From assembly GCA_016787105.1 (NCBI GenBank), contig JAEUVI010000382.1, positions 1-8,675 on the forward strand: 8,675 nucleotides of DNA, given 5' to 3'. Source of the DNA: Chitinophagaceae bacterium (GTDB taxonomy: Bacteria; Bacteroidota; Bacteroidia; Chitinophagales; Chitinophagaceae). Below the pieces are notes generated by a model, which was not told the DNA's origin, made no database searches, and saw only the letters and a list, made by a program, of their open reading frames with translations. Of the stretch, positions 6,756-8,675 are shown in pieces. The number at the start of each line of letters is the position of its first letter. The stretch's first letter is position 1. The translations under genes were made by a program, and so were the position numbers.

Positions 6756-8447
6756 ATGTCAAACGAATTCGATGCGATTGTAATCGGCACTGGTATGAGT
6801 GGCGGTTGGGCCATGAAGGAACTCACAGAGAATGGTCTTACTGTGCTGGCTATTGAACGTGGTCGTAAATTAGAGCATGTTAAAGATTATGATACGGCAT
6901 TATCCAACCGCTGGGACATACCGCATCGGGGTGAGCTCACAAGGAAATTTATTGATGAAAACCCCATACTGGTACGTTCAGGTGTGGTGGATGAATTCAC
7001 TACAAAAATGTTTTCGCCTGATAGCGAACATCCGTATATACAAGACCAGCCGTTTGACTGGATAAAAGGTTACCATGTAGGGGGACGATCATTAATGTGG
7101 GGCCGGTGGACGCAACGCTGGGGTGAGGCAGATTTTGAGGCCAACGCAAAAGAAGGAATTGATACAGATTGGCCTATACGTTATAAAGACTTGGCGCCAT
7201 GGTACAGCTATGTAGAGAGATTTGCAGGCATTGCCGGTAATAGAGATGGTTTGCCACAAGTTCCCGATGGAGAATTTCTGCCTCCGTTTGATATGACGGC
7301 CCTTGAGAAAATGCTAAAACAAAAGATCGAAGAAAATTTTCCCGGCAGAAATTTAATTATCAGCCGTACAGCTAACCTTACTGTTCCCAATGAAATTCAT
7401 ACAGCATTGGGTCGTGGCAAATGCCAGGCAAGAGATCTCTGTGCCCGTGGTTGCCCCTTTGGAGCTTATTTTAGTACACAATCTGCCACACTACCTGCTG
7501 CACAAAAAACAGGTAAGCTTACCTTACAAACAGATGCTGTTGTACATTCCATCATCTACGATGAAAAAAAACAAAAAGCAACCGGCGTACGTGTCATTGA
7601 TGCGCATACAAAAAAAATGACGGAGTACTTTGCAAAAATTATTTTTTTGAACGCAGGTTCCATCAACAGCAATATCATTCTATTAAACTCCATCTCCAGT
7701 CGTTTTCCCAATGGCCTGGGTAATGATAGCGGTGTGCTGGGTCATTACATTATGGCACATAACTACCGGGTAAGGGCCCATGCCACTTATGATGGCATGC
7801 AGGACAGTTATTATTATGGCCGCCGCCCCAATGGAGTGTACATGCCAAGATTCAGGAATTTTGGCAATGATGCGCAACTCAATTTTAAAAGAGGTTATGC
7901 GCTGGCATGTGCCTCCTACCGGCAGGGCTGGCAACGGGACAGTGGCACCGAAGAAATTGGAGCGGAGTTGAAAAATAATTTGACAGAGCCAGGGTCATGG
8001 GTGTTCTTTGCCACAGCAATGGGAGAAATGCTTCCGTACAAAGACAACCGTGTATGGCTTGACAAAGATAAAAAAGATGAATGGGGCATTCCTATGCTGC
8101 ATACACATGTAACCTGGCATGAAAACGAAGATGCGATGGCCAAAGATGCGGTGGAGCAAATGGCACTGATGTTTGAAAAAGCCGGATTAAAAAATATACA
8201 ATCAGAAGACAATCACCAGGCTCCCGGCAAAGATATTCATGAAATGGGTGGTTGCCGCATGGGTAAAGACCCGAAAACTTCTATGCTGAATGAATGGAAT
8301 CAGCTGCATGCAGTAAAAAATGTTTTTGTTACAGACGGTGCTTGTATGACATCATCAGCCTGCCAGAATCCATCGCTTACTTATATGGCGATTACGGCAA
8401 GAGCAGCAAATCATGCAGTAAGTGAATTGAAAAAAAATAATTTATAA
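6756..8447 (+). CDS. GMC-family FAD-dependent sugar/glycoside dehydrogenase, catalytic subunit with Cys cluster
   Basis: This 563-residue flavoprotein opens with the FAD-binding strand and loop DAIVIGTGMSGGWA (6-19) and E34-R as the ribose-binding acidic end. GYHVGGRSLMWGRW (105-118) is the second GMC signature. C223-x5-C229-x3-C233 lies in GKCQARDLCARGCPFGA; the same spacing, as I recall, ligates a 3Fe-4S cluster in the catalytic subunit of Burkholderia cepacia FAD-glucose dehydrogenase. The C-terminal domain has HEMGGCRMG (H495, likely catalytic base) and CQNPSLTYMA (N538, its partner). Full length is normal for this bacterial group. It probably oxidises a sugar ring hydroxyl, possibly C3 of a glycoside, and hands electrons to a cytochrome rather than to oxygen. 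It has no signal peptide; relatives reach the periplasm by riding with a Tat-bearing small subunit, which is not seen here. It sits 103 bp after one HDH-type Gfo/Idh gene and 43 bp before another. Confidence 0.9.
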   Translation: MSNEFDAIVIGTGMSGGWAMKELTENGLTVLAIERGRKLEHVKDYDTALSNRWDIPHRGELTRKFIDENPILVRSGVVDEFTTKMFSPDSEHPYIQDQPFDWIKGYHVGGRSLMWGRWTQRWGEADFEANAKEGIDTDWPIRYKDLAPWYSYVERFAGIAGNRDGLPQVPDGEFLPPFDMTALEKMLKQKIEENFPGRNLIISRTANLTVPNEIHTALGRGKCQARDLCARGCPFGAYFSTQSATLPAAQKTGKLTLQTDAVVHSIIYDEKKQKATGVRVIDAHTKKMTEYFAKIIFLNAGSINSNIILLNSISSRFPNGLGNDSGVLGHYIMAHNYRVRAHATYDGMQDSYYYGRRPNGVYMPRFRNFGNDAQLNFKRGYALACASYRQGWQRDSGTEEIGAELKNNLTEPGSWVFFATAMGEMLPYKDNRVWLDKDKKDEWGIPMLHTHVTWHENEDAMAKDAVEQMALMFEKAGLKNIQSEDNHQAPGKDIHEMGGCRMGKDPKTSMLNEWNQLHAVKNVFVTDGACMTSSACQNPSLTYMAITARAANHAVSELKKNNL

Positions 8448-8490
8448 CAATAAAATCGAAAAGACTTTCAAATTAAAATAAATCATCCGT

Positions 8491-8675
8491 TTGAAAAATA
8501 AAGCAGTCATATTAACAATCGTTTTATCCTTTGCACTAAACTTTTGCATAGCTCAGGATAAACTGTATATTATACTGGCCGGCCTCACCCACGATCATGT
8601 AAACCGGATACTTGATAAAAATAAAACCGGTGAACTGGTTATTGATGGTATAGTTGAAGACGACAAAGAATTATG
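8491..8675 (+). CDS. Sec-exported Gfo/Idh/MocA-family protein, N-terminal fragment (paralogue of the 5564-6652 product)
   Basis: The frame opens at TTG 8491 and runs off the window end, giving 61 residues. TTG is chosen because an in-frame TAA lies at 8479-8481, no ATG or GTG intervenes, and the residues that follow form a good signal peptide (KNK, hydrophobic core, cleavage near C-I-A/Q at 21-22). The mature start KLYIILAGLTHDHVNRIL aligns with the product of 5564-6652, and 20 of 32 residues are identical from AGL through DKEL. It keeps the same unusual HDH loop. The catalytic Lys and C-terminal domain are beyond the window. It starts 43 bp after the GMC stop codon and probably belongs to the same operon. 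Periplasmic location is likely; function is unknown and presumably related to that of its paralogue but with different specificity. Confidence 0.75.
   Translation, partial: MKNKAVILTIVLSFALNFCIAQDKLYIILAGLTHDHVNRILDKNKTGELVIDGIVEDDKEL

Noticed and set aside
1..8675. CRISPR array, tRNA/rRNA genes, insertion sequences or phage genes
   Set aside because: No regularly spaced repeats, no cloverleaf or rRNA-like stretch, and no transposase or integrase frame were seen on either strand.

Overview
The window looks like chromosomal DNA of a Bacteroidota bacterium, most likely a Chitinophagaceae/Cytophagales-type soil or plant-associated organism. Reasons: moderately AT-rich DNA, genes starting without Shine-Dalgarno sequences, a family set typical of that phylum (exported Gfo/Idh/MocA proteins, a PF10091/GH144-type glycanase, a DUF2231-cytochrome-LRR fusion, a GMC oxidoreductase), and products that resemble proteins I remember from that group. 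The taxon is inference; there is no rRNA or marker gene here.

Layout. Positions 1-171 hold the C-terminus of a sugar phosphate isomerase/epimerase-like TIM-barrel protein, followed 22 bp later by a membrane-anchored c-type cytochrome with a leucine-rich-repeat tail (194-1600). An AraC-family regulator lies convergent to it (1792-2661, minus strand). The spacer between them carries a strong 15-bp perfect hairpin and possibly a second, decayed palindrome. Divergent from the regulator, across a 153-bp spacer with an operator-like dyad, starts a five-gene co-directional series: a secreted GH144-like glycanase (2815-4239), a Gfo/Idh/MocA protein with a degenerate Tat-like leader (4323-5495), a Sec-exported Gfo/Idh/MocA protein (5564-6652), a GMC-family FAD dehydrogenase with a Cys cluster suited to a 3Fe-4S centre (6756-8447), and the first 61 codons of a second copy of the Sec-exported Gfo/Idh type (8491-8675, cut by the window end). 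Gaps of 43-103 bp suggest one transcription unit.

How the genes may work together (inference). A sugar-sensing AraC regulator controls a periplasmic glucan-breakdown locus. The glycanase would shorten a polymer (beta-1,2-glucan is the best guess from family resemblance). The GMC dehydrogenase and/or the NAD(P)-type Gfo/Idh proteins would oxidise the released glycosides, probably to 3-keto sugars, and the isomerase-like TIM-barrel protein would help cleave or rearrange them. Electrons from the FAD/Fe-S dehydrogenase could pass to a c-type cytochrome such as the one at 194-1600. This matches the general logic of the oxidative '3-keto-glycoside' route known from Bacteroidota, but the gene combination here differs: there is a dedicated glycanase, paired HDH-motif Gfo/Idh paralogues, and no visible small (subunit 3, Tat-bearing) partner for the GMC subunit and no DUF1080 hydrolase inside the window.
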